DNA from: Nostoc sp. 'Lobaria pulmonaria (5183) cyanobiont'
GTDB taxonomy: Bacteria > Cyanobacteriota > Cyanobacteriia > Cyanobacteriales > Nostocaceae
NCBI RefSeq assembly: GCF_002949795.1
Contig: NZ_CP026692.1
Location: 6,959,001 to 7,023,000 of the forward strand
DNA length: 64,000 bases
Reading direction: 5' to 3'
The stretch's first letter is position 1. Each line of letters opens with the position of its first letter. Position numbers and translations under genes: made by a program. The notes under the pieces were generated by a model. It was not told the origin of the DNA. It did no database searches and saw only the letters and a program-made list of their open reading frames with translations. Shown here piece by piece: positions 41,409 to 50,688 of this stretch.

Positions 41409-42473
41409 ATGAATCGTCCATACACTGCTGTCTTAATTGTACCAACTGGCGTTGGGGCTGCCATTGGGGGTTATGCAGGAGATGCTTTGCCTGTTGCCAA
41501 AGTTATAGCACAGGTTTGCGATCGCCTAATTACTCACCCCAATGTCCTTAATGGCGCAAGTTTGTATTGGAATCTCCCAAACGCTTTTTATGTTGAAGGT
41601 TACGGACTTGACAAATTCGCATCTGGATGCTGGGGTTTGCGTCCAGTCCGCACCAACAAAGTAGGTTTGCTTTTAGACCAAGGCATTGAGCCAGAGTTAC
41701 GGCTACGACATATACAAGCCGCCGATGCAGTCAGAGCAACTCTAGGATTGACCTTAACAGATTATGTAATTACTGATGCGCCATTAAATGTAGAATTACG
41801 GACTACAGCATCGGGAGCTAGTTGGGGGACAATTGGCAATCCAGATAGTTTATTACGGGCAGCTGAGATATTAATTAAAAAAGCGGGGGCAGAAGCGATC
41901 GCAGTTGTTGCCCGTTTCCCCGATGATATGGATGAGGAGGCAGTACAAAAATATCGCCACGGTGAAGGCGTAGATCCTTTAGCGGGTGCAGAAGCTGTAA
42001 TTAGCCATTTGCTAGTGCGAACTTTTCAAATTCCTTGTGCCCATTCTCCCGCCCTTTTAAGCGAACCTCCACAACCTGATTTATCTCCCCGTTCTGCCGC
42101 CGAAGAATTGGGCTATACTTTTTTGCCGTGCGTGCTTGTAGGATTAAGTCATGCCCCACAATTTATAATAGAGAAAGGAGCAATCGCATCACAGCAAGAA
42201 GATATTTGGGCAGATGAAGTGGATGCTGCGATCGCACCTGCAACTGCTTGTGGTAGCAGTGCTTTACTGAGTTTAAGCCAAAGACGATGCCAAATAATTA
42301 CAGTAGAAGAAAATAAAACTCTGATCAAAGTTCCTCCCCACCCCTTGGGAATCAAAGCTATACAGGTAAACTCGTATTTAGAAGCAGTGGGTGTATTAGT
42401 CGCACACAAAGCAGGCATCAACCCCTCCGCTCTCCGTCCCAAATTATTACCTTTGCAGTCAATTAGTCATTAG
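41409..42473 (+). CDS. DUF3326 family protein
   Basis: 354 aa. The family is conserved across cyanobacteria and plants with unknown function. Visible hallmarks are 'VLIVPTGVGAAIGGYAGDAL', 'NAFYVEGYGLDKFASGCWGL', 'TDYVITDAPLNVELRTTASG', 'YRHGEGVDPLAGAEAVISH' and 'VNSYLEAVGVLVAHKAGI'. No signal peptide. The next gene starts 68 bp downstream on the same strand. Confidence 0.92.
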   Translation: MNRPYTAVLIVPTGVGAAIGGYAGDALPVAKVIAQVCDRLITHPNVLNGASLYWNLPNAFYVEGYGLDKFASGCWGLRPVRTNKVGLLLDQGIEPELRLRHIQAADAVRATLGLTLTDYVITDAPLNVELRTTASGASWGTIGNPDSLLRAAEILIKKAGAEAIAVVARFPDDMDEEAVQKYRHGEGVDPLAGAEAVISHLLVRTFQIPCAHSPALLSEPPQPDLSPRSAAEELGYTFLPCVLVGLSHAPQFIIEKGAIASQQEDIWADEVDAAIAPATACGSSALLSLSQRRCQIITVEENKTLIKVPPHPLGIKAIQVNSYLEAVGVLVAHKAGINPSALRPKLLPLQSISH

Positions 42474-42541
42474 TCATTGGTCATTAGTTAATTCTCCCTC
42501 TACCTCCCCCACCCCTCACTCCCCACTCTCTCTAAAAACCT

Positions 42542-43138
42542 GTGATTGAACAACAAAAACAAGAGCCAGAAATTCCATACCTGACGCGCATCCAAATACT
42601 TGGGGCGATGGGAGCGACTGCAATCATTTTGTTGATAGTCGCCAAATTTTCGTTATATTTTGGCAACTTTTCACTATTTTTTTGGGACTTGAACCAAAAA
42701 GAGTTGCTCTTAGGTGTAGGGTTGGGATTCTTGATCACTGCGTTAAGTGGCTTTACTTATCGCCTATGGACTGCCTATCGTAAAAGTGCAGATTATTACT
42801 TAGAAGTGGTACTGAAGCCTTTAACCTTACTAGATTTAATTTGGCTGGGATTGCTACCAGGGTTGAGTGAAGAATTGTTATTTAGAGGTGTGATGCTACC
42901 AGCTTTAGGCTCCGATCTTACAGCTGTAATTGTATCCAGTTTTTGCTTTGGCATTTTGCATTTTAGCGGTTCCCAACAATGGCCTTATGTAATTTGGGCA
43001 ACGATTGTCGGGATGATATTGGCATATAGTGCCCTGCTCACAGGCAACTTGTTAGTGCCGATTGTTGCTCATATTATTACCAATTGGATTTCTAGCTATT
43101 TCTGGAAAATTCGGCAATTTTCGGTAATTAAAAAATAA
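42542..43138 (+). CDS. CPBP (CAAX/Abi) intramembrane metalloprotease
   Basis: 198 aa, GTG start. It has membrane helices and the catalytic motifs EELLFRG (EExxxR) and 'FGILHFSGS' (FxxxH), with a third in 'LLVPIVAHIITNW' (HxxxN/B). It is an integral membrane protease of the Abi/CPBP family. Substrate unknown. There is a heptamer-like tract (TAGTCAT repeats) just upstream at 42464-42490. Confidence 0.9.
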   Translation: MIEQQKQEPEIPYLTRIQILGAMGATAIILLIVAKFSLYFGNFSLFFWDLNQKELLLGVGLGFLITALSGFTYRLWTAYRKSADYYLEVVLKPLTLLDLIWLGLLPGLSEELLFRGVMLPALGSDLTAVIVSSFCFGILHFSGSQQWPYVIWATIVGMILAYSALLTGNLLVPIVAHIITNWISSYFWKIRQFSVIKK

Positions 43139-43579
43139 ATACTGATAAATGGCTGTTAAAAAGAGAGCCTGGTTCTTTGACAACGGGAGTTCTGGTTGAT
43201 CGCATCCCTTTTTCAGTCAATTTCCATGCATCATATCAAGTCTTGGTAGTTAGTTATTATTCCTGCATCTGTGCAAAAAGCTAGAAATCCTCTTTCCTCA
43301 TGCTCCCTGCTCCCTGCCCTCTTGCAATCTTAATTATAAGTATTTAACCGGACATGATATCATTTGTCGATCAGCAGAATGTTATCACAATTTATGCTTA
43401 GTTTTTGGGCATTGGTTACATTGGATAACATCAGAAGTTGACAACTGGTCTAATTTATTGTTGTAGCTGGGCAAAAGTTCAACTTTTTTTACTTTCTAGT
43501 TAGCCAACTGTGCGCTGCAATGCTTCGATACGTCCATGAGGGCGCTGTGTTGCACCGGACTATTAACCAGGATACAGCA
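43139..43579. other. Intergenic gap with one interspersed repeat
   Basis: No gene. A copy of the AACCGGACATGATATC repeat lies at 43346-43361. The CBS-CP12 promoter should be in the 3' part. Confidence 0.45.
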
Positions 43580-44200
43580 ATGATGAAAGCTGAAGATATC
43601 ATGACCAAAGACGTAGTTACCATTCGCGGTTCGGCAACTGTTGCTGAAGCGGTGGGGCTGATGAAGGATAAAGGATTGCGGGCGCTGGTTGTGGATCGTC
43701 GCTATGACAATGATGCTTATGGCATTGTCACAGAAACGGATATTGTTTATAAGATCACAGCCTACGGGAAAGATCCAAAGCAAGTGCGGGTTTATGAAAT
43801 TATGAGCAAGCCCTGCATTGTGGTCAATCCTGATTTGGGTGTGGAATATGTAGCGCGGTTATTTGCTAACACTGGTATTCATCGTGCACCTGTGATTCAA
43901 GGCAAGTTGTTGGGCATCATCTCGATTACCGACATTTTGACTAAAAGCGACTTTGTGGAAGCGCCAAAAGCGCTACTGCTGGAGGAGAGAATTCAAAAAG
44001 CAATTGAGCAAGCTCGTGCTATTTGCACTGAACAAGGCGCTTATTCTAAACCCTGTGCAGCTGCCTGGGATGAGGTAGAAGAACTTCAGGCAGAAGCAGC
44101 TCATCAGAAATCTGAGGGTATGATATCAGCGAAAGTTTCTTTTGAAGAATACTGCAAGGAAAACCCTGATGCACCACAATGTCGAAATTATCACCCGTAA
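43580..44200 (+). CDS. CBS-pair protein with C-terminal CP12 domain
   Basis: 206 aa from ATG 43580 (AGGA upstream; upstream in-frame frame to 43520 lacks an RBS). Two CBS motifs (about 1-60 and 72-125) should bind adenine nucleotides. A CP12 domain follows (135-206) with 'AWDEVEELQAE' and Cys149, Cys159, Cys192, Cys201, the pairs that form redox-controlled loops. CP12 locks GAPDH and phosphoribulokinase in the dark. The CBS-CP12 architecture is known in cyanobacteria and could link energy charge and redox state to carbon flow. No Calvin-cycle gene is adjacent. Confidence 0.92.
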   Translation: MMKAEDIMTKDVVTIRGSATVAEAVGLMKDKGLRALVVDRRYDNDAYGIVTETDIVYKITAYGKDPKQVRVYEIMSKPCIVVNPDLGVEYVARLFANTGIHRAPVIQGKLLGIISITDILTKSDFVEAPKALLLEERIQKAIEQARAICTEQGAYSKPCAAAWDEVEELQAEAAHQKSEGMISAKVSFEEYCKENPDAPQCRNYHP

Positions 44201-44379
44201 TTGAAGTGGGGGGATGATATCGTGTCCGGTTAAAGACTTATCATTAAGACCCAGAGGAGCAGAGGGGCTTCAGGTGCAGAGGGGAGGGTTTTTTGGGCTT
44301 TCTGCATAGATTTGGGAATTATAACTAAATTAGCCGGACATGATATCAGGGGGAATAATAGACATCTGTTGAAAAAGAA

Positions 44380-44410
44380 TGTAGAGACGTAGCAGTACTA
44401 CGTCTCTACA
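44380..44410 (-). terminator. 13-bp perfect hairpin and T-run after the lpt operon
   Basis: TGTAGAGACGTAG pairs with CTACGTCTCTACA across a 5-base loop. On the minus strand it is followed by TTCTTTTTC, so it can end transcription of lptF/G, whose stop is about 40 bp upstream (44449). The stem is also a common type of interspersed repeat. Confidence 0.6.
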
Positions 44411-44448
44411 AGAGTTATGGACAACGCATATTTAATTACACCAGATGT

Positions 44449-45624
44449 TTACCGTCTGGCAACTCGCATCAATAAGAATAAGCCTATTCCCAAAAAAAGA
44501 AAGTTGGGCAACCAAGCCCCCAAAAAGGGAGAGAGGACACCTGCTTGTGCGATCGCCCCACTAATAAAGAAAATTAAGTAATACGAAAATATAACTACGA
44601 CACTAATCCCAAAACTGGTACCTCTCCCCGTCCGCTGGGGGATGCTTCCCATCGCTGCGCCTACCAAGCCAAAAACCACGCATACAAAAGGTAAAGAGAT
44701 TTTTTGTTGAATCCGCACTTCAAGTTTACGAATTTTTTGGCGATCGCCACCGAGATTTTCCACTTCTAGTTGCTGTAGTGCTTCCGAAATATTCATCTCA
44801 CCGTAGTCTCGGCTTTTTTCTGCCAAACTTAATGGCGTGCGCGGTAGTTGCAGTTGTTGGTGTTCAAATCTCACGATGTTGCGATAAGAGCTATCGGCTG
44901 CGACAAAATAGATCGTACCGTTGTAAAAATCCCAAACATTTTTAGAAGGATTCCACTGGGCAGATTCTGATACCACAATTTGATTCAAATTTTTTGTTGA
45001 GCGATCTATAATTGTCAACCCTGTCATCCGCTTACCATCAAATTGGTCGGCGTAAAACAAGCGTGTCAATACCCGATTCTTAGAGCCATCCGGCTGGGTA
45101 ACATCCTGGTATTCAGGATAGAAAATATTTTGCTGTTTAAAAGTTGGCTTGTCTGATTTGAGCGCTTTTTCCAGAGTCATCGCCGCTTGATAATTTGCTG
45201 CTGGTGCAATTTCTTCGTTAAATACAAATGTCATTCCTGTAACCACAAGACTTAACATCACAGCAGTTAGCACCAGACGATAGACACTGACGCCACAACC
45301 ACGCAGGGCAATTAGTTCGCTTTCGCTAGAAAGACGACTGTAGGTCATCAAAGTAGCCAGCAGCGTGGACATGGGGAAAGCTAAAACGATAAAATTGGGA
45401 AATTTTAACAAAAAAACTTGAATAGCAATGTCTATGGGTAGCCCAGATTCGACAATTTTTCTGACGAGATCGAATACAGCATCAATAGTGACGCCAATTG
45501 ATGAAAAAGCTCCGACACCAAAGAAAAACGGTGCTAATAATTCGCTGGCAAGATAGCGATCCATGATCGTAAAAGGCAACAGCGAATAAAGACTATTAAA
45601 AGACGTGAGCTTCTTTGATATCAT
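44449..45624 (-). CDS. LptF/LptG family permease (YjgP/YjgQ)
   Basis: 391 aa from ATG 45624. It is an inner-membrane permease of the LPS-export complex LptB2FG: three membrane segments at the N-terminus ('FFFGVGAFSSIGVTIDAVFD', 'FIVLAFPMSTLLATLMTYSR'), a periplasmic jellyroll domain in the middle, and three C-terminal segments ('FVCVVFGLVGAAMGSIPQRT', 'GISVVVIFSYYLIFFISGAI'). Only one such gene is here; cyanobacteria often have a single F/G-type permease. It is the last gene of lptA-lptB-lptF/G. Confidence 0.93.
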   Translation of the reverse strand: MISKKLTSFNSLYSLLPFTIMDRYLASELLAPFFFGVGAFSSIGVTIDAVFDLVRKIVESGLPIDIAIQVFLLKFPNFIVLAFPMSTLLATLMTYSRLSSESELIALRGCGVSVYRLVLTAVMLSLVVTGMTFVFNEEIAPAANYQAAMTLEKALKSDKPTFKQQNIFYPEYQDVTQPDGSKNRVLTRLFYADQFDGKRMTGLTIIDRSTKNLNQIVVSESAQWNPSKNVWDFYNGTIYFVAADSSYRNIVRFEHQQLQLPRTPLSLAEKSRDYGEMNISEALQQLEVENLGGDRQKIRKLEVRIQQKISLPFVCVVFGLVGAAMGSIPQRTGRGTSFGISVVVIFSYYLIFFISGAIAQAGVLSPFLGAWLPNFLFLGIGLFLLMRVARR

Positions 45625-45791
45625 AAGCAACTTGAAAATTTAAATATTGGCAACCCTGGCAAAGCAAAGCATCTCTACTGTATTTACTATCAAAATCAAA
45701 TACTTAATGGCTAAAAGCTAACTAATAAATTCATCCTGAAGAATCAAAAATCAAAATATCCTTTGAAATTATTAACTAAATAATTGTTAAT

Positions 45792-46520
45792 TTAGACTTG
45801 AAAATTATCCCCCAAATAATATTGCCGTACCAGGGAGTTGCTATAGAGTTCGTCAGCAGCGCCAAAAGCGAGGATTTGTCCCTCACGCATGATGTAGGCG
45901 CGATCGGTGATCGCCAGGGTTTCGCGGACATTATGATCTGTAATTAAGATTCCCATGCCGCGATCGCGCAGTCGTGCTACGATTTGCTGAATTTCTGAGA
46001 CTGCGATCGGATCTACTCCCGCAAATGGTTCATCCAAAAGTAAAAATTTTGGACCTTCTCGTCCAGCAGCTAATGACCTTGCTAATTCTGTCCGCCGTCG
46101 CTCACCACCAGAAAGTTGAATTCCTTTACTCCTAGCTAATTTTTCCAACCGAAACTCCCGCAGTAAAGTATTGAGTCGCCTTGACCACTCCCATCGTGGC
46201 ACATGGGTTTGTTCTAGCACTAACAGAATATTATCCTCTACCGAGAGTTGGCGAAAAACACTTGCTTCTTGTGCTAAATAGCCAATACCCAGTCGTGCCC
46301 TTTCATGCATTGGCATTCCCGTCACCTCTACATTACCCAGCCAGACTTTTCCTTGATTGGGTTTTTCTAAACCTGTGGCAATGTAAAAGGTTGTGGTTTT
46401 ACCAGCCCCATTGGGGCCTAGTAAACCAACAATTTCACCTTGAGCAACAGAAAGGTTGACACGATTGACAATTACTCGCTTGCCGTAAGATTTGTGAATA
46501 TTCTCTAAAACAATTTTCAC
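45792..46520 (-). CDS. lptB: LPS export ABC transporter ATPase LptB
   Basis: 242 aa, GTG start. It energises LPS extraction from the inner membrane with LptFG. Motifs are Walker A GPNGAGKTTTFYIATGL, signature 'LSGGERRRTELARSLA', Walker B 'FLLLDEPFAGVDPIAVSEIQ', switch 'ILITDHNVRETLAITDRAYI', and the LptB-type 'GYLAQEASVFRQLSVEDN'. It sits 30 bp after lptA on the same strand. Confidence 0.95.
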   Translation of the reverse strand: MKIVLENIHKSYGKRVIVNRVNLSVAQGEIVGLLGPNGAGKTTTFYIATGLEKPNQGKVWLGNVEVTGMPMHERARLGIGYLAQEASVFRQLSVEDNILLVLEQTHVPRWEWSRRLNTLLREFRLEKLARSKGIQLSGGERRRTELARSLAAGREGPKFLLLDEPFAGVDPIAVSEIQQIVARLRDRGMGILITDHNVRETLAITDRAYIMREGQILAFGAADELYSNSLVRQYYLGDNFQV

Positions 46521-46550
46521 TCTGGAAGCACCCTTTATTGGTGGTGAATG

Positions 46551-47048
46551 CTAATTAGAAGGCTTCAAAGGTGGTGTCTTTGGGGCAGGTGTCGCAGTTT
46601 GTCCATTATTATCTGATTCCTGCACCATGTAGATGGACTCTACCTGACGGTTGGATTGGGGTAAAGCAACAAATCGCCCTTCATCAATTAAATAGGTTAC
46701 TTTCTCCGCCCGAATACTGTTACCGCCCTGTTGCAAAATATAGACGTTGCCACTGAAATCAATTCGGCGTTCTTTACTAAAATACTGTGCTTGGGCAGAT
46801 GTTGCCTGAATTTGGCGAGCCGGGTACAACATTTGCACATTACCGCGAGCAGTGATTACTTGGTTTTTCGCGTCATATTCTTGCACATCAGCGCGGATAG
46901 TGAGAGGGCGATTTGCCTGAGATATTTGTGCAGTAGCGGTTTGCACTTGGGTAGGCAAGGCAAAAGCGCCCAAAAGTGCAGCTGGCAGCATTAAAGCTAA
47001 TCCAAAGCGACGTATCTGGGATAAGGGCAATTGATAGCAGGGCATCAT
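46551..47048 (-). CDS. lptA: LptA/OstA-family periplasmic LPS-bridge protein
   Basis: 165 aa. N-terminal signal ('LALMLPAALLGAFALPTQVQ'), then the OstA/LptA beta-jellyroll ('NRPLTIRADVQEYDAKNQVI', 'TARGNVQMLYPARQIQATSA', 'QAQYFSKERRIDFSGNVYIL'). The C-terminus is Pro/Gln-rich. It should carry LPS across the periplasm. It is the first gene of the lptABF/G operon. Confidence 0.9.
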   Translation of the reverse strand: MMPCYQLPLSQIRRFGLALMLPAALLGAFALPTQVQTATAQISQANRPLTIRADVQEYDAKNQVITARGNVQMLYPARQIQATSAQAQYFSKERRIDFSGNVYILQQGGNSIRAEKVTYLIDEGRFVALPQSNRQVESIYMVQESDNNGQTATPAPKTPPLKPSN

Positions 47049-47213
47049 AGCAATTGGGGATTTAGGATTTCAGCTTGCATTCTAATTATCTCAAGTACTT
47101 TATCCAGATATGAAATATCCAATCTGGAGTGATTTCCGATAACTACTGGCTGAAATAGTGACGCTACCCCTAACCTTAAGGTTTCAGGTAATTGGTATCT
47201 GAGTAAAAATGAC

Positions 47214-47241
47214 GTAGGCACAATTCATGAATTGTGCCTAC
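47214..47241. repeat. 28-bp perfect palindrome
   Basis: GTAGGCACAATTCA followed by its exact inverse, between lptA and the DUF309 gene. It lies about 40 bp past the DUF309 stop on the minus strand. No clear T-run. Confidence 0.6.
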
Positions 47242-47281
47242 CAAGGATTTCGGGCAACGCATAACTAATTTCACTAGATGT

Positions 47282-47674
47282 CTAATCAGTAGTCAGCACA
47301 ATTTTAGGCAAAGATAAGACTTGATTTTCACCCAGATTGCCAGATGTAATCTTATCTGGCCCTATTTGTTGTAATGTCGTTAGCAATGCTGCGCTCTGAC
47401 TCAATAGCTCATCTACATCAACGCCGCCGTAACTAGATGGGTAACGCCGTAGGCGATTGCCGCCTTCTCCCAGTAGAATAACTGCACCTCGCCAGTTCCG
47501 ATTCTCCAAATGATACAGCGCTACAGAAATTTGGAGAATGCCTTGATAAAAGGTTTTTTCTGGTTCACTGGCTTCAATCCATAAAGCCTCTAAAGTGTCA
47601 TGACAGGCGTAGAACTGACCAGAATTGAACTGTTCTACGCCTTGCCAAAACTCTTGGGGGATGGTTTCGCTCAT
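47282..47674 (-). CDS. DUF309 family protein
   Basis: 130 aa. All-helical family with 'FWQGVEQFNSGQFYACHDTL', 'EALWIEASEPEKTFYQGILQ', 'ISVALYHLENRNWRGAVILL', including the conserved H/E pattern suggestive of a metal or ligand site. Function unknown. Its ATG overlaps the ftrC stop by 4 bp (ATGA), so the two are translationally coupled. Confidence 0.9.
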   Translation of the reverse strand: MSETIPQEFWQGVEQFNSGQFYACHDTLEALWIEASEPEKTFYQGILQISVALYHLENRNWRGAVILLGEGGNRLRRYPSSYGGVDVDELLSQSAALLTTLQQIGPDKITSGNLGENQVLSLPKIVLTTD

Positions 47675-48045
47675 CCCATGCTGTCTCGGACTTCTTTAAT
47701 TGTTTCGAGAGAGATGTCTTGTTTTTCTCCAGCAAACTCGTTGTCAGGGGTGAGGAATAACATGCAATGGCACTCTTTGCGTTCTCTCATTGGCACACAG
47801 GGACAGTTCCAATATGTGGCGTGAATCTCAGCTTCTTTATCTTCGTAATGGCGACAAGGACACAAAGGCGCACCCAGTTCATCTTTATGTTTGGCTAGTC
47901 CTTCAATCACAACTGCGGTGACAGAAGGTTCAGAACAGAAGTATGTTCCAGTACGCTTGGCGTATTGTTCGGAAAAATGCCGCATTGCCTCTAGGCTTTT
48001 ATCGCTGGATTTTGTGTTATGTTCTGATGTGATCATGTCGCTCAT
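47671..48045 (-). CDS. ftrC: Ferredoxin-thioredoxin reductase, catalytic chain
   Basis: 124 aa. FTR beta subunit carrying a 4Fe-4S cluster next to a redox disulfide; it passes electrons from ferredoxin to thioredoxins in the light. The Cys pattern is complete: 'YFCSEPS', 'LCPCRHYED', 'WNCPCVPMRERKECHCMLFL'. It is coupled to the DUF309 gene downstream, while the variable chain ftrV is not adjacent. Confidence 0.96.
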   Translation of the reverse strand: MSDMITSEHNTKSSDKSLEAMRHFSEQYAKRTGTYFCSEPSVTAVVIEGLAKHKDELGAPLCPCRHYEDKEAEIHATYWNCPCVPMRERKECHCMLFLTPDNEFAGEKQDISLETIKEVRDSMG

Positions 48046-48242
48046 AATTTAAATATTTCTTTGCATTGTACCTCAGCCTCACTAAGGGATTACTGGGTGT
48101 ATTTCCCCAACCTTACCTGCTCAAATTATCTTAACCTTTGTCAAAGGCTGATATATCCGGTGTACTGGGATCGGAGAAAATCTCAGAAATCGCAGAAGCT
48201 AAACTTGTCAGCAGTCTTTGAAATTATAAAATTTGAATTGAT

Positions 48243-49424
48243 TTATGAATGTAATGTTTTTTGTAGTTGGGTTTGCAGTGGACGTAGGCGTAGCCCGTCA
48301 TAGACATCGCTTTGCAAAACTATACCAGGGTGTTCCCAATTAATTACCTCTGGTTCTGCTGGTGAGGAAATATTTGGCCACAAAACCCAGCGACTGCCTT
48401 GAGGAAGAGTAGCAAGGCTGAGGGGATTTTGAGTCAGCCAAATCAAAGGGTAGCTTTTAGGAACTACTGAACTGGCATCTTCTAATGCTCTGGTTGCTGC
48501 TAAGGTTTCTAGAACAAAGCGATCGCCTTTAATTAAACTTGTTGATGCTGTCCAGAGTTGCACCTGTAATTGCTGTTGCTGTGCGTAAAAGTACAGCGAT
48601 GCTGCGGCAATTACTGCTTGTTCAAAGTTTTCTTCTTCCCAATTGCTAGCACTGTCAAGGGCAATAACTATTTCTTGTCCACCTGTTACCATTTCTAACT
48701 CCCGCACCCTTAATTCGCCATAGCGGGCACTAGTCCGCCAGTGAATCAAGCGAGTAGGATCTCCTAAACGATAAGGACGGAGCGATCGCACCAGCCCTGT
48801 TGTCGCTGTCTGCAAGGGTCTACCACGAGGATCGCCCCTTTTGCTCTCTTCTTGCCCCATTTCGTCTACTAAGGGGCAGGTAGCCAAGGGTAACACTGTG
48901 GGATAAACGATCGCTGTGGCTGCACAATCACGTTGACGGCGACACCAGAACAATCCCAAAGGCGCACCAGAACCAAGTTCGACTGTGTGCCAGCGATAAA
49001 CACCCCGGCGTTGAGTCGGGTGGTAGTATACCCAACGGTAACTGCCTTGGCTAGGAATTGTTTCGATTGCCTTTTGTACTGGTTTCCCTAAGACGAAGGG
49101 CAATATATCTTCAACTTGCAACATACTTACAGGCTGGTGTGTCTGATTGCAGATTTCTAATTCCACCGTTAGATCGTCACCAGCTGACACAGGTTGGATG
49201 GGACGGCGGGTGATGGATAGACCTGTGAGCGATCGCGGCGGTAAGATGGCTGCTACACCCAAAAGGGCAAAACTAATGCCGCTAATGGCGTAAAGCCAAC
49301 CAGCCATCGTATTGATACCTGCGCCAAAAAAACAAATAGCCGTTGCTGCTAGTACCCAACCGCCATAAGCAGGGGCACTGGCGCGGGTTTCTAACCAATT
49401 GGTAATGGGTTTGAGAATTTTCAT
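48243..49424 (-). CDS. DUF58 domain protein
   Basis: 393 aa. Two N-terminal membrane segments (about 20-60, 'WVLAATAICFFGAGINTMAG', 'WLYAISGISFALLGVAAI'), a beta-rich middle, then the DUF58 core 'GDPTRLIHWRTSARYGELRV' and 'RELEMVTGGQEIVIALDSAS' that begins a VWA-like fold. Members usually pair with MoxR ATPases and transglutaminases; none is adjacent here. The last about 20 residues ('SDVYDGLRLRP...') are encoded by an interspersed repeat, so the native C-terminus may have been extended. Confidence 0.88.
   Translation of the reverse strand: MKILKPITNWLETRASAPAYGGWVLAATAICFFGAGINTMAGWLYAISGISFALLGVAAILPPRSLTGLSITRRPIQPVSAGDDLTVELEICNQTHQPVSMLQVEDILPFVLGKPVQKAIETIPSQGSYRWVYYHPTQRRGVYRWHTVELGSGAPLGLFWCRRQRDCAATAIVYPTVLPLATCPLVDEMGQEESKRGDPRGRPLQTATTGLVRSLRPYRLGDPTRLIHWRTSARYGELRVRELEMVTGGQEIVIALDSASNWEEENFEQAVIAAASLYFYAQQQQLQVQLWTASTSLIKGDRFVLETLAATRALEDASSVVPKSYPLIWLTQNPLSLATLPQGSRWVLWPNISSPAEPEVINWEHPGIVLQSDVYDGLRLRPLQTQLQKTLHS
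48281..48310. repeat. GGCTACGCC-family repeat inside the DUF58 gene
   Basis: GACGTAGGCGTAGCCCGTCA with the following TAGACATCGC is a copy of the dispersed element. In the gene frame it codes for DVYDGLRLRP near the C-terminus. Confidence 0.65.
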
Positions 49425-49683
49425 GTTTCTTTTTTAACCCAACACCACCCGAAATTCACAGTGTCTTAAGAGTTTACCAAAAAAGTCATGATCAGAACTC
49501 TTCTAGAGTCGTGCTTTCTGTAATTGTCATTTTTACTTGCGTCAACCCAATATTTTTCATAATGTGGAGTCACCGAGGAATTGTATGCATAACTTAATAA
49601 TTTATCTGGATTTTTGTGGGTTGCATCTATAAATTTATAATTGTATATGATTAAATTATGGAATGTAGGTAGAAGCTAAAAAT

Positions 49684-50127
49684 ATGACAATTACTACCAA
49701 TTTAAAACAACTTTATGAAACCGATGAGAATTTATGGTTAGAAACAACTATTGAATTATTAAAACAAAAACAGTTTAACCAACTTGATTTAGAAAACTTA
49801 ATTGAGGAATTAATCAGTTTGGGGAAAAGAGATTTAGCTAAAGCCAAAAGTCTTTTAAGGCAAATTATTATTCATTTATTATTACTCCAATATTGGCAGG
49901 TGGAATATGAAAGAAACTATCGTCATTGGATTGGAGAAATTAAAACTTTTAGATATGATTTAAAGAATCATTTAACGACGAATTTAATAAACAAGTTACA
50001 GGATGATTTAGAGAATATTTATCAAAGCGCGGTTGATTTTGTGAAAATTAAAACCGATTTAACTATTTTTATAGAAAAGTGTCCTTACACTCTTGTTCAA
50101 TTATTAGATGAAAATTATTTACCTTAA
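49684..50127 (+). CDS. DUF29 family protein
   Basis: 147 aa. Family pattern 'LYETDENLWLETTIELLKQK', 'LENLIEELISLGKRDLAKAK', 'LLLLQYWQVEYERNYRHW', 'CPYTLVQLLDENYLP'. All helical, function unknown. It is AT-rich and stands alone; the other copy is at 29378-29824. Confidence 0.88.
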   Translation: MTITTNLKQLYETDENLWLETTIELLKQKQFNQLDLENLIEELISLGKRDLAKAKSLLRQIIIHLLLLQYWQVEYERNYRHWIGEIKTFRYDLKNHLTTNLINKLQDDLENIYQSAVDFVKIKTDLTIFIEKCPYTLVQLLDENYLP

Positions 50128-50175
50128 ATATATCAGTCTTATCTGATTTTTGTGAAATGAAAGCAGTACCGAGAG

Positions 50176-50201
50176 GCGATGTCTACAACGGGCTACGCCT
50201 A
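50176..50201 (+). repeat. GGCTACGCC-family repeat copy
   Basis: GCGATGTCTACAACGGGCTA followed by CGCCTA, upstream of the DUF433/DUF5615 pair. Confidence 0.65.
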
Positions 50202-50203
50202 TA

Positions 50204-50259
50204 CACTGTAAATCTATGCTGCTAAGAAAGCGATCGCTTTCTGTAAGAATGTCTACTGG
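50204..50259 (+). repeat. Direct repeat, left copy, flanking a TA pair
   Basis: CACTGTAAATCTMTGCT ... GCGATCGCTTTCTGTAAGAA ... CTACTGG. A similar copy lies at 51098-51152, so the DUF433/DUF5615 pair is bracketed by direct repeats. Confidence 0.7.
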
Positions 50260-50394
50260 AAGGGATCAGTCAGGTCGCTTAAGCAGGTTGGTCTGGTTGC
50301 ATCTGTAACTTTGTTAGAGCCAGAACTGCTAATGTATTATTAAACTATGGAATAGACGTGGAAGATTCATTGATTCAGTTAGAGTGGAAAAAAC

Positions 50395-50688
50395 ATGGTA
50401 GCAATAGTTGATATTGGAACCCTAATTGTGAGGACACCTCAAGTTGCTGGAGGTCGCCCTTGCATTGCTGGTACGCGCATGACTGTTCAAAACCTTATGA
50501 TGGATTCTCAAGCAGGTTTATCTCCTCAAGATATTGTGACAGAATATCCACATTTATCTCTAGCGCAAATTTATGCGGCGCTTGCCTATTACTATGCTAA
50601 TCAGGAGGCAATGGATAGAGAAATTGCTTTATATCAAGCAGAATGTAACGCTCTGGAAACGCAGTGGATGTCAGGTAATTGTGCGTGA
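50395..50688 (+). CDS. DUF433 antitoxin-like protein
   Basis: 97 aa. DUF433 family: 'GRPCIAGTRMTVQNLMMD', 'GLSPQDIVTEYPHLSLAQIY', 'AALAYYYANQ', a small helix-turn-helix protein that partners PIN-like toxins (DUF5615). Its stop overlaps the start of the toxin gene (GTGA). Confidence 0.9.
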   Translation: MVAIVDIGTLIVRTPQVAGGRPCIAGTRMTVQNLMMDSQAGLSPQDIVTEYPHLSLAQIYAALAYYYANQEAMDREIALYQAECNALETQWMSGNCA

